Assembly (NCBI RefSeq): GCF_028401385.1
Contig: NZ_JAQOMR010000001.1
Span: 3,082,501-3,146,500 of the forward strand
Length of the DNA: 64,000 nt
DNA from: Marinicella algicola
GTDB lineage: Bacteria > Pseudomonadota > Gammaproteobacteria > Xanthomonadales > Marinicellaceae
Direction of reading: 5' to 3'
Made by a program: the position numbers and the translations under genes. Positions 39,008 to 49,077 of the stretch are shown here, piece by piece (the first letter of the stretch is position 1; each line of letters begins with the position of its first letter). The notes below the pieces were generated by a model. It saw only the letters and a program-made list of their open reading frames with translations, was not told where the DNA came from and made no database searches.

Positions 39008-40830
39008 ATGACCGCCGATCCCCGCATTGCAGAGATCACCGCCCGCATTGTCGAGCGGTCCAAACCCACGCGCGATATCTATCTCGATCGCGTCAACCAA
39101 GCCATTTCGAAGGGCGTTCACCGTTCGGTTCTTTCCTGCGGCAACCTTGCCCATGGCTTCGCCGTCTGTTCCCCGCAGAAAAAGATGCACTGTCGGGTAA
39201 CAGCGTGCCGAATCTCGGCATCATCACCGCCTATAACGACATGCTCTCGGCGCATCAGCCGTTTGAAACCTACCCGAAAATGATCCGCGAAGCCGCGCAT
39301 GCTGCGGGCGGTGTTGCCCAGGTTGCCGGTGGCGTGCCGGCGATGTGTGACGGCGTAACACAGGGCCAGCCGGGCATGGAGCTTTCGCTTTTCTCCCGCG
39401 ACCTGATTGCGATGTCGGCTGCCGTCGGCCTTTCGCACAACATGTTCGATGCCGCCGTCTATCTCGGCGTCTGCGACAAGATCGTACCCGGCCTCGCCAT
39501 GGCGGCGCTGACCTTCGGCCACCTGCCAACGATCTTCATTCCTGCAGGCCCGATGACCACCGGACAGGGCAATGACGAGAAATCGCAGATCCGCCAACTC
39601 TATGCAGAAGGCAAGGTCGGCCGCAAGGAACTGCTGGAATCGGAATCGAAATCCTATCACGGCCCCGGCACCTGCACGTTCTACGGCACGGCGAACTCCA
39701 ACCAGATGCTGATGGAAATGATGGGCCTGCACATGCCCGGCTCCTCTTTCATCAATCCAAACACCCCGCTGCGCGATGCCCTGACCAAGGAAGCGGTCAA
39801 ACGCGCCTTTGCGATCACCGTCAACGGTAACGAGTTTACACCGGTCGGCCAGATGATCGACGAACGCTCGATCGTCAACGGCGTGGTTGGCCTTCATGCC
39901 ACGGGCGGCTCCACCAACCACACCATGCACCTGATCGCGATGGCGCGGGCGGGCGGTATTCAGCTCACCTGGCAGGATATTTCGGACCTGTCCGACATCG
40001 TGCCGCTTCTGGCGCGGGTCTATCCCAATGGGCTTGCCGATGTGAACCATTTCCATGCTGCCGGCGGCATGGGCTATCTGATTCGCCAACTGCTGAAATC
40101 CGGTTTCCTGCATGACGATGTCCGCACCGTTTTCGGCGAAGGCATGGAAGCCTATGCCATTGACATCAAGCTTGGCGAGAACGGCACAGTGAAGCGCGAG
40201 ACAATCGGAGACGGCCCGAGCGCCGACCCGAAGGTTCTCACCACCCACGACAAACCGTTCCAGCCCAATGGCGGACTGAAGATGCTGACCGGCAATGTCG
40301 GCAAGGCTGTCATCAAGATTTCCGCCGTCAAGCCGGAACGCCGCGTCATCGAGGCGCCGGCCGTGGTTTTCCACGACCAGCAGGGCCTGCAGAACGCCTT
40401 CAAGGCCGGCGAACTCAACCGCGATTTCATCGCCGTGGTGCGCTTCCAGGGGCCAAAGTCGAACGGCATGCCCGAACTTCACCGGTTGACGCCGCCGCTC
40501 GGCGTGCTGCAGGACCGGGGCTACAAAGTGGCGCTTGTCACCGATGGCCGCATGTCCGGCGCATCCGGCAAGGTGCCCGCGGCCATTCACGTGACCCCCG
40601 AGGCAAAGGATGGCGGCCCGATCTCCAAAATCCGCGACGGCGACATACTGCGTCTCGATGCTGAAAATGGCACACTGGAAGCGCTCGTTCCGGCTGAAGA
40701 GTTTGACGCCCGCGATGCAGCGACCGCCGATCTTTCCGGCAATGAGTATGGCATGGGCCGTGAATTGTTCGCACCCTTTCGCCAACAGGTCGGCACTGCC
40801 GATGAGGGCGCAAGCGTCTTCTTCAACTGA
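39008..40830 (+). CDS. edd: Phosphogluconate dehydratase (one frame break)
   Basis: [4Fe-4S] dehydratase making 2-keto-3-deoxy-6-phosphogluconate. The restored ~608-residue protein contains [59 protein letters not shown] and [21 protein letters not shown] missing C at 39171-39174 breaks the frame after GFAVCSP; it continues [15 protein letters not shown]. The aldolase eda is not adjacent. A hairpin follows the stop. Confidence 0.95.
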
Positions 40831-40840
40831 AACCACTCTC

Positions 40841-40865
40841 GCCGGCGCACATAGACTGCGCCGGC
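40841..40865 (+). terminator. Hairpin ending zwf-pgl-edd
   Basis: GCCGGCGCA and TGCGCCGGC pair perfectly (9 bp) around a 7-base loop, 10 bp after the edd stop. No T tract follows. Confidence 0.55.
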
Positions 40866-41305
40866 CGCTCCGGCTGCGTTTCGACCTCGCCTTACCGAGA
40901 TTACAGCACTCAAAACGCGCCCGGCACCATCGCGTTTGCTTTTCACACTGCATGAGCAGAACGAGTCGGACGCAGCAGTTGGCCCTCTCCATTTTGAAGC
41001 CTGTTTTGGTCCGCAGCCCACGGCGCTCGCGGGATCGTTAACACACTGACTCAATCCGTGATTGTCTGCCGCATTGCGTACGCTTTCCCGCCACTAAATC
41101 ACCACAAGCCACCATTAATCGGGAGCCACGGGAAACAGTTTCCCGGCCCTTTTCGTTTGAAGGGATATGAAGACAATCGGACAGCCCGAAAGTGTCGCAT
41201 TCCGGCAACACAAATTACCGGATTGACACTTGAATGGGATTTTTAATTGAACGATTGATCATTGCCACCATTTCCCTTTCATCGAAAGACAAGATGGAGA
41301 CTCTT
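40866..41305. other. Intergenic region before the porin gene
   Basis: About 440 bp without a gene I can support on either strand. It becomes AT-richer toward the porin start and probably holds the promoter and leader of that highly expressed gene. I see no tRNA or conserved RNA motif. Confidence 0.5.
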
Positions 41306-41980
41306 ATGAAGAAATTTCTGCTCGCTTCCGCCGCGATTGTCGCAATGGCTGCATCCGCACAAGCTGCCGATGTCGTTGCCACGCCGGCACCGGCAGAGCC
41401 CTATATCGCCCCGCAGGTTATCCCGCAGACATTCAACTGGTCGGGTTTCTACCTCGGTGGCACTGCCGGTTACGACTGGGCGACCGCCAATATGCACTAT
41501 AATGGCGCCAGGATCGGCAGTGATGACTTTGACGGTGCCAAGCTTGGCGGTTTCGCCGGTTACAACTACCAGTTCGACAACAACATCGTACTCGGTGTTG
41601 AAGGTGAGCTCGACTACAACTGGAATGAGCAGTCCTACAATGTCGGCCTGCCCTACAGCGTAGATGCCGGTTCCGACTGGGAAGGCTCGATCCGCGGTCG
41701 TGTCGGTTATGCGTTCGACAACGCTCTGCTTTACGCGACCGGTGGTTGGGCAATTGCCAATGGCTATGTCGACGGCAATGGCCTCAATCAGGATCAGGCA
41801 TTCAACGGCTGGACCGTTGGCGCCGGTCTTGACTACGCCCTGACCCAAAACGTATTTGCTGGTCTTGAATACCGCTACACCGACTTCGGCAAGAAGGACT
41901 TCAACGGTGCACTGACAGGCTTTGAAGCCAAGGACTACACGTCCAACCGCGTCATGGCCCGCGTCGGTTACAAGTTCTGA
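41306..41980 (+). CDS. Omp25/Omp31 family outer-membrane protein
   Basis: Eight-stranded beta-barrel outer-membrane protein of 224 residues. The signal peptide is MKKFLLASAAIVAMAASAQA, followed by a Pro-rich linker, then NWSGFYLGGTAGYDWA, the classic porin-like start in Brucella and Rhizobium (Omp25/31, RopB). The chain ends in a C-terminal aromatic (RVGYKF) as required for BAM insertion. The ATG at 41306 has GGAGA upstream; earlier starts lengthen the leader with charged residues. Confidence 0.9.
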   Translation: MKKFLLASAAIVAMAASAQAADVVATPAPAEPYIAPQVIPQTFNWSGFYLGGTAGYDWATANMHYNGARIGSDDFDGAKLGGFAGYNYQFDNNIVLGVEGELDYNWNEQSYNVGLPYSVDAGSDWEGSIRGRVGYAFDNALLYATGGWAIANGYVDGNGLNQDQAFNGWTVGAGLDYALTQNVFAGLEYRYTDFGKKDFNGALTGFEAKDYTSNRVMARVGYKF

Positions 41981-41988
41981 TGAACTGG

Positions 41989-42007
41989 CAGGGCGTCTAG
42001 CGCCCTG
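41989..42007 (+). terminator. Hairpin after the porin gene
   Basis: CAGGGCG and CGCCCTG form a 7-bp stem with a 5-base loop, 8 bp after the stop. Confidence 0.5.
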
Positions 42008-42049
42008 CACACTTTCACGGCGCAACCTCCGCGCGCGTGCCGGGAAAGA

Positions 42050-42082
42050 AAAGCCCCGCTGGTGTGACCGGCGGGGTTTTTA
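42050..42082. terminator. Bidirectional terminator between porin and aglK
   Basis: GCCCCGC and GCGGGGT pair around a 10-11 base loop, with an A run before and TTTTT after, so it works on both strands. It separates the porin gene from the convergent agl operon. Confidence 0.75.
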
Positions 42083-42107
42083 TTCGATACGGATGGCTAT
42101 TACGCCG

Positions 42108-43205
42108 TCAGCGATAGAGGTAGCTGCGGCCCTTCTCGTCGAAGAGATGGCGCTTTTCGGGGTCGGCCACAAAGCGCATCGTGTCTCCAGGTTTTCCTTC
42201 ATGGATACCGGGAAGCTTGACGATAATCGGCTCCTCATCGACCAGTTCACCCTCGATATAGATGAGCGTGACTTCGCCGAGTGCCTCGATGATCGAAATC
42301 TTACCTTCGAAGATAAAATCCTCGCCTTCCGCCGCTTCACGCACGTCTTCCGGACGCACGCCGAAGCTTGCAGCCTTGCCCATATCCTCTTCCGGCGTCG
42401 TGACCGGCAGTTCGAGGCGTGTGCCATCCCGAAGCTCAACCTCGGTGATCTCGCCCGTTCGGGTGATCTTGGACGGCATGATGTTCATGGCAGGAGAGCC
42501 AATGAACTGCGCTACGAACAGATTTGCCGGACGCTCGTAGAGCTCAAGCGGCGCACCGACCTGCTCGATATAGCCGCCGGACAGCACCACGATCCGGTCG
42601 GCCAGCGTCATCGCTTCCACCTGATCGTGAGTCACGTAGACCATCGTGGTCTCGGCCATCTTGTCGTTAAGCTTGGCGATCTCGATACGGGTCGCCACGC
42701 GCAGCGCAGCATCAAGGTTCGACAGCGGCTCATCGAACAGGAACACCTTGGGATCGCGGCAGATGGCGCGACCGATGGCGACGCGCTGACGCTGGCCACC
42801 GGACAGCGCCTTCGGCAGTCGATCGAGATAGGCCGTGATCTGCAGCATGTCAGCAGCGGCACGGACGCGCCGGTCGATCTCTTCCTTGCTCTCCTTGGCA
42901 ATGCGCATGCCAAACGCCATGTTGTCATAGACCGACATATGCGGGTAGAGCGCGTAGGTCTGGAACACCATGGCGATGCCGCGCTTGGAGGGCGGGATCT
43001 CGTTGACCACCTGGCCGTCGATGGTGATGTCACCGCCGGAGATTTCCTCCAACCCGGCAATCATACGCAGCAGCGTCGACTTGCCACAGCCTGACGGGCC
43101 GACAAAGACGACGAACTCGCCGGGCTCGATTTCAAGGTCAATGCCGTGAAGAACCTCGACATTCCCGTAGGATTTCTTGACCTTCTTGAGGGATACACCA
43201 GTCAT
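42108..43205 (-). CDS. aglK: Alpha-glucoside ABC transporter ATP-binding protein
   Basis: CUT1-family ATPase (MsmX/UgpC type) of 365 residues. Walker A is GPSGCGKST, the signature LSGGQRQRVAIGRAI, Walker B VFLFDEPLSNLD, the H loop VYVTHDQ; a C-terminal TOBE/regulatory domain includes FGVRPEDV. Last gene of aglEFGAK, 17 bp after aglA, and energises the AglFG permease. Gene order matches Sinorhizobium meliloti. Confidence 0.92.
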   Translation of the reverse strand: MTGVSLKKVKKSYGNVEVLHGIDLEIEPGEFVVFVGPSGCGKSTLLRMIAGLEEISGGDITIDGQVVNEIPPSKRGIAMVFQTYALYPHMSVYDNMAFGMRIAKESKEEIDRRVRAAADMLQITAYLDRLPKALSGGQRQRVAIGRAICRDPKVFLFDEPLSNLDAALRVATRIEIAKLNDKMAETTMVYVTHDQVEAMTLADRIVVLSGGYIEQVGAPLELYERPANLFVAQFIGSPAMNIMPSKITRTGEITEVELRDGTRLELPVTTPEEDMGKAASFGVRPEDVREAAEGEDFIFEGKISIIEALGEVTLIYIEGELVDEEPIIVKLPGIHEGKPGDTMRFVADPEKRHLFDEKGRSYLYR

Positions 43206-43222
43206 TTTTCGCCCCTTTTCCC

Positions 43223-44885
43223 TTATTCCCCTTGGCGGGCGAAATAGCCGCCCCAGGCAGGAAGTTGTACCATAGTCCCGTCCTCCTCATGGGAGAAACC
43301 GTGATCGCCGGTTGAAAACGCAACCCATACGCCTTGCGGTAAACGGACCGTTGCCGGCTCTGCCTGCATGTTGAACACACACAGGATGGTTCTCGTCCGA
43401 AAGGTCGCGGGTAAAGACCAGCACCGTCTCGTCTTCCGATGACAGGAATTCGATTGCACCCTTGGCAAGAGCCAGGTGAACCCTGCGGAAAGCGAGAAAG
43501 CGCCGGTAGTGCTCAAGCACGGAAGCCGCCTGACCAGTCTGCACGTCGACCGCCTTCATCACATGATCGGAGGAGACCGGAAGCCAGGTCTTGTCCGCCG
43601 TCGAGAAGCCGCCATTGACCGCGCCTGCCTGCCACACCATCGGTGTGCGGCAACCATCACGACCCTTGAACTCCGGCCAGAACTCGATGCCGTAGGGATC
43701 CTGCAGATCCTCAAAGGCGATATCCGCCTCGGTCAGGCCCAGTTCCTCGCCCTCGTAAAGGCAGATCGAGCCCTTGAGCGTCATCAACAGGGCGCCGAGC
43801 ATCTTTGCATAGGCCGTCTGGTCGGCCACATCCGCGCCCCAGCGGCTGAGGTGGCGAACGACGTCATGGTTGGAAAACGCCCAGCAGGCCCAGCCTTCCG
43901 GCGCGGCGGCATCAAAGGCGTTGATCGAATCGATCACCCGCTTCGGCGTCACCTGCTGCGGCGCAAGGAATTCGAAGGCGTAGCACATCTGCATCTTGTC
44001 ATCGCCGGAGGTATATTCACCGACGATCTCAAGCCCGCGCTGGCTGTCGCCAACCTCGCCGACGGCGGCGATCGCCGGATATTCCTCCATCACAGCGCGA
44101 AGCCGTTTCAGGAATTCCAGATTTTCAGGCCGGCTCTTGTCATAGAGATGTTCCTGATAGTTGTACGGATTGACCGCGGGTGCGGTGCTGTCATTGCGCA
44201 GTTCCGGCGCCAGCGCCGGGTTGTCGCGCAATTCCTTGTCGCAGAAATAGAAGTTGATGGTGTCGAGACGGAAACCGTCAACACCACGCTCCAGCCAGAA
44301 CCGTGCTGCATCCAGAAGCGCGTCCTGAACGTCGGGATTGTGGAAGTTGAGATCGGGCTGCGAGACCAGGAAATTGTGCATGTAATACTGCAGCCGGCGC
44401 GAATCCCACTGCCATGCCGAGCCGCCGAAGATCGACAGCCAGTTGTTGGGCGGCGAGCCATCCGGTTTCGCTTCCGCCCAGACATACCAGTCGGCCTTTG
44501 GGTTGTCGCGGTTAGCCCGGCTCTCCATGAACCAGGGATGCTGGTCCGAGGTATGGGAAAGCACGAGGTCGATCATGATCTTGAGGCCGAGGCTGTGGGC
44601 CTTTTCGATCATCGTATCGAAATCCGCAAGCGTGCCGAACATCGGATCGATGTCCTTGTAGTTCGACACGTCATAGCCGAAATCTTTCATCGGCGATGTG
44701 AAGAACGGCGAGATCCAGATGGCATCGGCGCCGAGCTCTGCAATATAGTCAAGCCGGTCGGCAATGCCCCTGATATCGCCGATGCCATCGCCATCGGAAT
44801 CCTGGAACGAGCGCGGATAGATCTGATAGATGACGGCGCCGCGCCACCAGTCCTTGTCCGCCTGATTGAGATTGCTATCGGTCAT
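43223..44885 (-). CDS. aglA: Alpha-glucosidase, GH13 family (one frame break)
   Basis: Cytoplasmic alpha-glucosidase that splits imported sucrose, maltose or trehalose-type sugars. WWRGAVIYQIYPRSFQDSDG opens the barrel; the catalytic Asp is in DGFRLDTINFY, the Glu in AVGEVGD, and the transition-state Asp in FSNHDVVRHL. One extra base near 43390 breaks the C-terminal beta domain; without it, FTRDLSDETILCVFNMQAEP runs on to AWGGYFARQGE at 43223. Length about 553. No signal peptide. Confidence 0.9.
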
Positions 44886-44934
44886 TGTTTTTCTTTTCTG
44901 TTTCTGATGTCACGGCTTTCGGTCAAGGGCGGCA

Positions 44935-46075
44935 TCAGCCGCCCTTGACCGAACCGGCCAGAAGGCCGCGCACGAGATAGCGCTGCAGGGCGAAGAACAC
45001 GACCAGAGGCACAATGATCGATACAAACGCCGAGGCTGTCAGGATCTCCCAATTGCCGCCACGCGAGCCGAGAAGTTCCCGCAACCGTGCCGTCAGAACG
45101 ATCGTCTGCTCGGAATTGCCCAGGAACACGGTGGCCACCAGCAGGTCGTTCCAGGTCCACAGGAACTGGAAGATCGCGAAAGAGGCGAGCGCCGGATAGG
45201 ACAGCGGCAGAATGATCTTGTTGAAGATGGTGAAGTCGTTGGCCCCGTCGACACGCGCCGATTCCATCAGCTCGCGCGGCAGGCCCGCGATGTAGTTGCG
45301 CAACAGATAGATCGCCAGCGGCAAACCGAAGCCCATATGCGCCAGCCATATCCCGACATAGGTCTTGGCCGGAACATCGAAGGTCTGGCCGATAAAATTG
45401 TACATCTTCAGAAGCGGGATGAGCGACATCTGCAACGGCACGACAAGAAGACCGACAACGATGGCCAGGAGCAGATTGCGGAACGGAAACTTCATCCATG
45501 AGAGCGCATAGGCCGCATAGGCCGCCACCAGCACCGGAATGATGGTTGAGGGAATGGCAACCGTCAGCGAGTTCAGAAAGGACTGGCCTATGCCTTCCGC
45601 CGTCAGAACGTTGCGGTAGTTCTCAAGCGTGAAACGCGGGGAATTTCGGCGGTGACGAAGATACGTTCACCGCGCCTGCCGAAGGGTTCCGGCGAGGTCA
45701 GGCGATAGTCCCCGCTTTCCTCGACAGTAAGCTGCATCCCGTCATCGAGATCGACGGTTTGTCCGATTTCGAACTCTTCGGGCCGCAGCGATGATATGCC
45801 GAAGCGCGACACCTCTCCTGCACTGCCTTCCAACGCATTGCCGGTATTGATGTAGAGGTCGCCCTCCTGGGTCTGCCCCGCTTCACCCGGTGTACGATAG
45901 ATGACGTTCTGCGTGGAGGTCGAAAGCGACGTCCACCAGCCCGAGGCGACGATCTGGTTCTTGTCACGCAAGGAGGTCACCAGAAGACCAAAGGTCGGGA
46001 TGGTCCACAGGACAACCAGGAACAGTACGGTGATGTGCGAGAACCAGACAAGCGGTGATTTTTATGCGAGTGCAT
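44935..46075 (-). CDS. aglG: Alpha-glucoside ABC permease AglG (two frame breaks)
   Basis: MalG-type inner-membrane subunit, about 380 residues. It opens MHSHKKSPLVWFSHITVLFL at 46075 once one base is added to the T run 46059-46063 (plus strand). A large periplasmic insertion (VASGWWTSL... SLRPEEFEIGQTVDLDDGMQ) is usual in AglG. A second missing base at 45638-45641 separates EIPPRFTL from the membrane part. The EAA loop ESARVDGANDFTIFNKIILP contacts AglK. The ATG directly abuts the aglF stop (TAAATG). Confidence 0.88.
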
Positions 46076-47085
46076 TTACCGGCCCTCCATCTCTTTGCGC
46101 GTGTTGCGGATATTCCAGACCATGATCGGGATCACCAGAACCATGATGACGATGGCGATCGACGCGCCACGGCCGAAATCACCGCCGCCACGGAACATCC
46201 AGTCGAACATGAGGTTGGCGAGCACTTGCGTATTCCATTGCCCGTTGGTCATCGTCAGAACGATGTCGAAGATCTTCAGGACAATGATGGTGATCGTGGT
46301 CCAGACGACCGCGATGGTGTTGTAGATCTGCGGGATCATGATCTTGAAGAAGATCTGCCCCCGTTGGCACCATCGATGACGGCGGCCTCGATGGTCTCTT
46401 CGGGAATGCCACGCAGTGCCGCCGACAGCAACACCATGGCAAACCCGGTCTGGATCCAAAGCAAGATCACCATCAGGAAGAAGTTGTTCCAGAACGGCAT
46501 GGCGATCCAGACATGGGGCTCGCCACCCATCGAAACGACAATGGCGTTCAGGATACCGATCTGCTCACTGCCTTCGCCGCGGTAGTCATAGACGAATTTC
46601 CAGATTACCGAGGCACCGACAAAGGAAATTGCCATCGGCATGAAGATCATCATCTTGGCAAAGGAGCCCCACCAGATGCGGTCAGTCAGCCAGGCGATGA
46701 TCAGGCCGAAGAAGGTCGACAATGCCGGCACGAAAACCAGCCAGAGCATGTTGTTGAAAATCGACTGACGGAACTCGGAATCACCCAGCATCCACTGGTA
46801 ATTCGAAAGCCCGACAAATGTGTCACCGTAAGGACCGTGCAGCGAATACCAGACCGAAGCGACCACCGGATAGACGAGGTAGACGCCCAGAGTCAGCAGT
46901 GCAGGACCGAGAAACAGCCAGGGCCGGATCATGCCTGAGGTGCGCAGATTGCGCGCGCCATCAGCCGGGTCCTTGGTCTGCGAGGGGAAAATCAGGTCGA
47001 GTATCTTGTTGGAGCCATAGAAATAGGCCACCGCGACGAAAACGCCGACGGCCACCGCCAACAAAGCTTTGAATATCTGTTCCAC
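46076..47085 (-). CDS. aglF: Alpha-glucoside ABC permease AglF (one frame break)
   Basis: MalF-type subunit of about 337 residues and 7-8 spans, beginning MEQIFKALLAVAVGVFVAVA. The EAA loop is AAVIDGANGGQIFFKIMIP; a missing base in the C run 46358-46362 (plus strand) falls right inside it. Ends NIRNTRKEMEGR. Separated from aglE by 239 bp with hairpins, so it is probably expressed at a lower level than the binding protein. Confidence 0.9.
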
Positions 47086-47231
47086 GCCGCGTAACTCCCT
47101 AGAACGGATATGAAACTGAGTTCGCCGGACCGTTCTGTTCTTATCTTCTCAGCTTTTCGACGCTCGCCTTAAACGAGCCGAACCCAGCCGCAAGACACCC
47201 ATGACCTGGCCATGTGGCACCTTCGGAACAG

Positions 47232-47292
47232 CGCGCTACCACGCCATCTCATTTTCGATGAGTAGCGCACCGGGCCTTTGACAGCCCGGTGC
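47232..47292 (-). promoter_or_regulatory. Hairpins between aglE and aglF
   Basis: Two stems: GCGCTA...TAGCGC (47232-47268), with inner CTCAT/ATGAG pairs, and GCACCGGGC/GCCCGGTGC (47267-47292), a 9-bp perfect stem. They share two bases, so they may be alternatives. Such structures after binding-protein genes protect the upstream mRNA or cut down transcription of permease genes, as in malE-malF. Confidence 0.55.
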
Positions 47293-47324
47293 ATTATGAC
47301 AAAACGCAAATGATTTGACGACCG

Positions 47325-48683
47325 TTACTTGATCGAGTCCCAGGAGTTCTGGATTTTGGTGGCCGCATCTTCGGCAGACTCGCCACCGACATAGTCGATC
47401 ATGCCGGTCCAGAATGCGCCCGCGCCGATCTTGCCAGGCATCAGGTCGGAACCATCGAAGCGGAACGTCGTTGCTTCGGTCAGAATTTCACCTTCGCCAC
47501 GAAGCGTGTCGTTGGCGTAAGCTTCCGGATTGACATCCTTGAAGGGCGTCAGGAAGCCCGACTGAGCCATCCAGATTTCATGTGCGATCGGTGTTTCCAG
47601 GAATTCGATGAAGGCCTGGGCGGCAGGGCTGTCCTGTGTGATACCGAACAGCGTGCCAGCGCCGAGAACCGGCTTGCCGAGATCTTCGCCCTCATAGGCC
47701 GGGAAGTAGAAGAAGTCGGCATCAAGACCGAGTTCCGTGCCTTCCGGGAAGAACGAGGGGATGAACGACGCCATGTGGTGCATGTAGCACTTCGGCGGAC
47801 TGTCGAAGAGACCCTTGGGGCTGTCACGGAAGTCGGTGGACGCAACCGCAGCAGCGCCGCCGTCAACGAAGGCATCGTTCTTGGCGAACCAGCCGAATTC
47901 GTCAATGGCGTTGACAACGCGCGGATCGTTGAACGGGATCTCGTTCGATACCCACTGGTCGTAGACTTCCGGCGGCTGCGTGCGCAGCATCATGTCCTCG
48001 ACCCAGTCGGTAGCCGGCCAGCCGGTTGCACCACCGGAACCGAGACCGATGCACCATGGCGTACCGCCATCGGCGACGATCTGCTCGGTCAGCGCCTTCA
48101 GCTCTTCCATGCTTTCAGGCACATCGTAACCGGCATCGTCGAAATTGTCCGGAACATACCAGACCAGCGACTTGACGTCGGCCTTGTAGGGAAAGACGTA
48201 GAGGCTCGACGTACCATCGGGACCTTCATAGGTCGAAAGATCAACCCAAGACTGCCCAGCAGCGTATTTTTCCGAGAGGAATTCGCCGGTCTCTGCGGAC
48301 AGCTTCGTCAGCAAGCCTCTGGCGGCGAGGTCAGCGGCAAGGCCGGGCTGCGGGAACACAGCAATGTTGGGCGGACTGCCAGCCTGGGTGTCGATGACGA
48401 TCTGCTGCTCAAAGGAGTCGGAACCGGCATACTGTACATCAACACCGGTGGCTTCCTCGAAATAGGCGAGAACGCTTTCGATCAGATCCTTGTCGGGACC
48501 GAGCCACGGGCCAAAGATCGTCAGCGCCTGACCGCTGAGGTCGCTGTGGGCTTCGGAAAACTGGTTGTAGCTATCCCAGTTGAAGCGGGATTCTTCGCCA
48601 GGGGCGAACTTCAGATCGGCAGCCTGAGCCGAGCCGGCGAACAGGGCGAGCGAGGCTACGCCTGTCAACAGAACTTTATGCAT
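47325..48683 (-). CDS. aglE: Alpha-glucoside ABC transporter periplasmic binding protein
   Basis: Extracellular solute-binding protein of 452 residues with signal peptide MHKVLLTGVASLALFAGSAQA. Family 1 features: LTIFGPWLGPDKDLIESVL, AGSDSFEQQIVIDTQAGSPP, and an FWTGMIDYV segment near the end. Captures alpha-glucosides for AglFG. First gene of the operon, divergent from aglR across a region with LacI-type palindromes. No frame break. Confidence 0.92.
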   Translation of the reverse strand: MHKVLLTGVASLALFAGSAQAADLKFAPGEESRFNWDSYNQFSEAHSDLSGQALTIFGPWLGPDKDLIESVLAYFEEATGVDVQYAGSDSFEQQIVIDTQAGSPPNIAVFPQPGLAADLAARGLLTKLSAETGEFLSEKYAAGQSWVDLSTYEGPDGTSSLYVFPYKADVKSLVWYVPDNFDDAGYDVPESMEELKALTEQIVADGGTPWCIGLGSGGATGWPATDWVEDMMLRTQPPEVYDQWVSNEIPFNDPRVVNAIDEFGWFAKNDAFVDGGAAAVASTDFRDSPKGLFDSPPKCYMHHMASFIPSFFPEGTELGLDADFFYFPAYEGEDLGKPVLGAGTLFGITQDSPAAQAFIEFLETPIAHEIWMAQSGFLTPFKDVNPEAYANDTLRGEGEILTEATTFRFDGSDLMPGKIGAGAFWTGMIDYVGGESAEDAATKIQNSWDSIK

Positions 48684-48747
48684 GTGATTTACCTCCCATC
48701 ACATTCAACCCATTTAAGGATCACGGTTGTCAGTCAGCACTTCATCC

Positions 48748-48759
48748 AAAGCGCTTTGA
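48748..48759. promoter_or_regulatory. Candidate AglR operator O1
   Basis: CAAAGCGCTTTG is a perfect 12-bp palindrome with the central CG/GC step typical of LacI-family operators. It lies 65 bp upstream of aglE. Confidence 0.6.
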
Positions 48760-48765
48760 CATCTC

Positions 48766-48781
48766 CAGAGAATTCTCTGGC
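48766..48781. promoter_or_regulatory. Perfect 16-bp palindrome beside O1
   Basis: CCAGAGAATTCTCTGG reads the same on both strands. It starts 7 bp after the O1 candidate in the aglE promoter region. Its sequence is unlike a LacI site, so it may bind a different regulator. Confidence 0.45.
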
Positions 48782-48911
48782 GACGGGTCTGAGTCAACCC
48801 CTTTCCGCAAAACACGACCAAATTCTGCCGTTTTTTCGTATTTAGACGTTGTTTTTCTTCAAACTGAAATAAAAGGGGCTTCCCACAGCCCATCAAGGCT
48901 TGATAAAAAAG

Positions 48912-48925
48912 CCAAACCGCTTTGG
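48912..48925. promoter_or_regulatory. Candidate AglR operator O2
   Basis: CCAAACCGCTTTGG has the same CAAA/TTTG arms as O1 with one central mismatch. It lies about 165 bp from O1, on the aglR side, which would allow looping or autoregulation. Confidence 0.5.
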
Positions 48926-49077
48926 ATGCGTCCTGAGAACTAAAACTTGCGCATTTCTCGGTTAATCGGATGCGCATGGAACGAATTCCGTTTGAATGTT
49001 CCTTGAAGACGAACGATTCGGAGCGCAATAGGTTTCACAGTTTTTCAATTGTGTGCCGCCTCCTGGGAGGAATGGGA

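Noticed and set aside
39118..40992. A 624-codon open frame on the minus strand
   Set aside because: It mirrors edd, which has clear catalytic motifs. The antisense product shows only repetitive composition.
40866..41233. A tRNA or small RNA in the gap before the porin gene
   Set aside because: No cloverleaf, T-loop sequence or conserved RNA motif could be seen.
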